NCBI RefSeq assembly: GCF_900215205.1
Contig: NZ_OBDY01000004.1
Location: 408,280 to 472,279 of the forward strand
Direction: 5' to 3'
DNA length: 64,000 nucleotides
Source: Paractinoplanes atraurantiacus
GTDB lineage: Bacteria > Actinomycetota > Actinomycetes > Mycobacteriales > Micromonosporaceae
In this document: positions 61,202 to 64,000 of the stretch, piece after piece
How the letters are laid out: every line of letters starts with the position of its first letter
How positions within the stretch are numbered: position 1 is the stretch's first letter
Program-made: the position numbers and the translations under genes
The notes under the pieces: model-generated
The model's database searches: none
What the model saw: the letters and a program-made list of their open reading frames with translations, nothing else
What the model was told of the DNA's origin: nothing

Positions 61202-61358
61202 GGTGTTCTCCTTCTTACTGCGCTTTCATACTGCGCGACACGCGGGAGGTTCAGCCTATCGGTACCGGGAATCCAGCGAGCGCCAACGCCGGACCTGCCG
61301 CACTTTCGCTCCGGTAGCGCCGGGCAATAACCTGACGGGAACGAGCAGGAGGTCCACA

Positions 61359-64000
61359 TTGGCAAACCAGACCGGCCGTCCGATCGCACCGGCACGGAAG
61401 CTGGTGGCGGCGGTGGCGGGAACGATCGCGGTCTTCGTGGTGGCGCTGGGGCTCGGCATGCCGAGCATGGGCGTGGTCATATTCGGCATCGTCCTGCTGG
61501 TGCTGGCGATCGCGCTCGGCTCCGTCAACGTGGTGCGCCGCGGCGCGCGGGCCTGGGTGGCCGGCACGGCCGAGGTCCGCTCGATCTCCCCGCCGCCCAC
61601 GTCGGCCGCGGTGTACGGCCGCGCCCGCATCATGGCGGTGGTGGTCGCCCCCGGTCTGCCCACCTCCGAGGTGGAGCTCAACGAGTCGAAGGTCCCGGTC
61701 GTCAAGTGGCCGTCCCCCGGCGACACGCTGCCCATCACGGTCGACGTCGACGACATGCGCCGCGTCCGCATCAACTGGAACGAGGCGGTGCCCGGCGCCC
61801 GCGGTGAAGATCCGCCCCCGCCGGCCATGCCCGACTACGACGACTTCGAGGCCCAGGCCGACGACGACGATGCCGGCCTGCTCGACGACTTCGAGCCCCC
61901 ACCGTGGAAGACCCGCGACCGCCAGTGGGGCCGCGGCCCCGACGAGCCGCCACCCCCACCGCCGCCGTCGGCCTCACCGCCCCCGCCCGGCCTGGACGAC
62001 ACCACGGTCGTGGTCCGCGACACCCCCGCCGGCCCGGTGGTCGAGGGCGAGTTCGTCGACCACGACGACACCCCCCAGACTTTGCCCCGCCGAGCCCAGA
62101 AAGCCGACTCGGACATCCCCACCGCCGCCGCGGACTCCCCCGCACCCTCTCCCACGGCCGCCACCGCGTCCTCCCCCACCGCGTCCTCCCCCACCGCGTC
62201 CTCCGCCACCGCGTCCTCCCCCACCGCGGACAGCCCCACAGCCGCCACCGCGGACAGCCCCACGGTCGCCGCCACCGCAGGCGCCGCAGCCGCGGGAGCC
62301 GCCGCCGGCGCGGCCTCGACGCCGGGCACCCGCCGCCCCAGCGCGGCCTCGCCTTCGGGAACCCGCCGCCCCAGCCCACATCCCCACCGAGCGGCCACAG
62401 CCACGGCCGACCCGAACGAAGCCTTCACCCCCACGGCCGGCCCGGAGGATGCCTTCACCCGCACCACGGCGGCACCCACTCAGCGGGAGCCCCACCCCGA
62501 CGACGAGATCGCGACGGACATCCCCCTCGACGACCCGCCGCCGCCTCACCGCCCCGAGCCGGTAGCCACGTCGACCCAGGCCACCCCGTCCCCGGTCGCC
62601 ACCTCGGCCCCGGCCACCCCGTCACCGGTGAGCTCGTTCCCGACCGCCCCGCCCCCGTCGACCCCGCCACCCACGGCGCCCGCACCGTCGACCCCGCGCC
62701 CGGCCTTCGACGACGAGATCGACCTCCCCTTGGACGGCAACCCCGAGCCGGCCCCGGAGACCACCCCACACGCCGCCGCAGCCTTGCAAGACGACTTGAT
62801 AGCCCCACCCGCCGAAACAATCTCGGACCAGGCCACCCCGATCCGCTCCTCGACCCGCTTCGTCACGAACGCCGCCCACGACGCCACCTCACCGTCGCCG
62901 GACGCGGCGTCTTCCTCCGATGCCACGCCCTCCTCGGACACCACGGCGTCGTCCAGCGGCACGCCCTCCCCCGACGCCACGGCGTCGTCCAGCGGCACGC
63001 CCTCCCCCGACGCCACGGCGTCGTCCAGCGGCACGCCCTCCCCCGACGCCACGGCGTCCTCCGGGGTGGTGGACGACCCGGGGCGGCTGGACGAGGACGT
63101 CGCCGCGGTCCCGTGGACGCCGGAGCCGGACCCCGAGCCGACCCCCGCCAGGGCCGCCGAGGTCCCGCAGGCGCCGGAACCCTCTCGGGTCGCCGCGGTT
63201 CCCGTGGCTGACGGGTCCGAGACCGTCGGAGCCCGCACGTCGGAGGCGCCGTCCGAGCCCGAGGCGAAGCACGGCCTGCTGGCCACCGCCGTCGGCGCCG
63301 TGGCCGCAGCCGCGGTGGCCGCTGTGAAGAAGGCCGGGAGGAACGACCCGGACCGCGATGATCGGCTGGCCGAAGGACCCGCCACTGAGTCCGCTTCCGC
63401 CGGCGCGGCCCCTGTCCCCGAGCCGCCTGCCGCGCGTCCGCCGGCTCCCGCCGCAGCGGCCGCAGCGGCCCCAGATCTGGAGGGCGGCCCAGCTCCTCAG
63501 CCTCAGAAATCCGCACCGCCCGCTGCCGTTCCCGTCTCGGCCGAGGATGCTGCCGAACAGGCCGGTGCACGGCCGCCGGCGCCGGCTGCGGCGAGTGCGG
63601 GTGCTGAGACGGGTGCGGTGCCTCGGGGTCACGCGCCCAGTCCGGCGGCGGCTGCCCTGGCTGAGGCGGCCGCGGCCGCGGCCGCCGGGTCGGGTGGGAA
63701 GAGCCCGTGGGCCGGGCTCGGTGGAGCCCACGAACCGGACGAGAGCGCGGCCGACCTCATCACCGCCTATCCCAGTGCCCGGCCCGGGCCGGCCGGGGCC
63801 ATCCACGGTGTGGGGATCACCGTGCTGGTCACCGATCTGGGGCGGTCGGTCGGGTTCTACCGGGACACGCTCGGGTTCTACGAGATCGACCACGGCGAGG
63901 GCAGCGCCGTGCTCGCCTCCGGTGACACCCGGCTGGTGCTTCGCACCGTGCACGGGCTGTCGGCCGAGGCCGGGCGACTGATTTATCTCAACCTCGAGGT
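61359..64000 (+). CDS. Very long membrane-anchored low-complexity protein entering a VOC domain (partial)
   Basis: At least 880 aa; the frame stays open from TTG 61359 (AGGAGG eight bases upstream) to the window end, without an internal stop. Two transmembrane helices come first (about residues 15-56), then a small conserved domain to ~145 (ELNESKVPVVKWPSPGDTLP). About 650 residues rich in Pro, Ala, Ser, Thr and Asp follow, with in-frame repeats. At ~residue 814 a glyoxalase/VOC-type domain begins (GVGITVLVTDLGRSVGFYRD, TLGFYEIDHGEGSAVLASGD). VOC proteins bind metals for dioxygenase, isomerase or resistance roles. Such a membrane-tethered VOC domain is unusual; a second gene joined by a missed stop is excluded within the window. 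Confidence 0.8.
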   Translation, partial: MANQTGRPIAPARKLVAAVAGTIAVFVVALGLGMPSMGVVIFGIVLLVLAIALGSVNVVRRGARAWVAGTAEVRSISPPPTSAAVYGRARIMAVVVAPGLPTSEVELNESKVPVVKWPSPGDTLPITVDVDDMRRVRINWNEAVPGARGEDPPPPAMPDYDDFEAQADDDDAGLLDDFEPPPWKTRDRQWGRGPDEPPPPPPPSASPPPPGLDDTTVVVRDTPAGPVVEGEFVDHDDTPQTLPRRAQKADSDIPTAAADSPAPSPTAATASSPTASSPTASSATASSPTADSPTAATADSPTVAATAGAAAAGAAAGAASTPGTRRPSAASPSGTRRPSPHPHRAATATADPNEAFTPTAGPEDAFTRTTAAPTQREPHPDDEIATDIPLDDPPPPHRPEPVATSTQATPSPVATSAPATPSPVSSFPTAPPPSTPPPTAPAPSTPRPAFDDEIDLPLDGNPEPAPETTPHAAAALQDDLIAPPAETISDQATPIRSSTRFVTNAAHDATSPSPDAASSSDATPSSDTTASSSGTPSPDATASSSGTPSPDATASSSGTPSPDATASSGVVDDPGRLDEDVAAVPWTPEPDPEPTPARAAEVPQAPEPSRVAAVPVADGSETVGARTSEAPSEPEAKHGLLATAVGAVAAAAVAAVKKAGRNDPDRDDRLAEGPATESASAGAAPVPEPPAARPPAPAAAAAAAPDLEGGPAPQPQKSAPPAAVPVSAEDAAEQAGARPPAPAAASAGAETGAVPRGHAPSPAAAALAEAAAAAAAGSGGKSPWAGLGGAHEPDESAADLITAYPSARPGPAGAIHGVGITVLVTDLGRSVGFYRDTLGFYEIDHGEGSAVLASGDTRLVLRTVHGLSAEAGRLIYLNLE
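62166..62225 (+). repeat. In-frame 15-bp tandem repeat, four copies
   Basis: GCGTCCTCCCCCACC repeated four times (third copy with one change), encoding Ala-Ser-Ser-Pro-Thr. Within the low-complexity part of the gene starting at 61359. Confidence 0.9.
62946..63053 (+). repeat. In-frame 36-bp tandem repeat, three copies
   Basis: Three identical 36-bp copies, each encoding ASSSGTPSPDAT, with partial copies on both sides. The identity of the copies at DNA level points to recent duplication. The repeat number may vary between strains. Confidence 0.92.

Noticed and set aside
62946..63053. Possible CRISPR array from 36-bp direct repeats
   Set aside because: The copies are contiguous with no spacers and lie in frame within a coding region, so they are coding tandem repeats.

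Overview
The window is very GC-rich, with frequent GTG/TTG starts and dense, often overlapping genes. Its housekeeping blocks have a gene order familiar from Actinobacteria: hrcA-dnaJ2, lepA/rpsT/holA/comEC/comEA, rsfS-nadD, obgE-rpmA-rplU, and rne with two TIGR03936/TIGR03960-type genes. I read it as the chromosome of a filamentous actinomycete. Micromonosporaceae (Actinoplanes-like) is my best guess, but that is inference. I see no rRNA, tRNA, insertion sequence, phage gene or CRISPR array.

Layout. (1) 1-311: non-coding, with a long hairpin. (2) 312-6831: an accessory catabolic locus. One arm (minus) encodes a CaiB/BaiF CoA-transferase, a citryl-CoA-lyase-like protein, a LigB/LigA class III extradiol dioxygenase and an MDR reductase. 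The divergent arm (plus) encodes an amidohydrolase and an IclR regulator. Matching palindromes sit just downstream of both predicted promoters. (3) 7.0-15.0 kb: hrcA-dnaJ2 with a CIRCE operator, hemW, an enoyl-CoA hydratase, a putative wall-associated protein and a membrane GAF-PAS protein without an output domain. (4) 15.0-31.5 kb: lepA, a MOSC protein, an APH-like kinase, rpsT, holA, comEC/comEA, a PrmC relative, degV, histidine phosphatase, rsfS and nadD. (5) 31.5-37.2 kb: hybrid histidine kinase, pepN, and trpS preceded by a textbook ribosome-mediated attenuator (leader peptide with tandem Trp codons). (6) 37.2-50.2 kb, all minus: an RsbQ-like hydrolase, an RsbP-like PAS/GAF/PP2C/HATPase phosphatase and a STAS antagonist, then two radical-SAM-associated genes, RNase E/G, L21, L27 and Obg. 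(7) 50.2-64.0 kb: plsC, ileS with a translational T-box riboswitch, a Tat-exported PhoD-type phosphatase, a regulator and three-gene ABC-2 exporter, ndk, and the start of a very long membrane-anchored low-complexity protein that enters a VOC (glyoxalase-fold) domain at the window edge.

How the genes work together. Two aminoacyl-tRNA synthetases are controlled by unrelated RNA devices: attenuation for trpS and a T-box for ileS. The RsbQ/RsbP/RsbV-like trio looks like an energy-stress partner-switching module. Several transcription units have a TANNNT -10 hexamer 6-7 nt before the start codon, which predicts leaderless mRNAs. The most novel candidate is the LigAB/CoA-transferase/citryl-CoA-lyase locus. 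It has ring cleavage plus a CoA-dependent cleavage pair, but none of the usual lower-pathway enzymes of the protocatechuate 4,5-cleavage route within the window.
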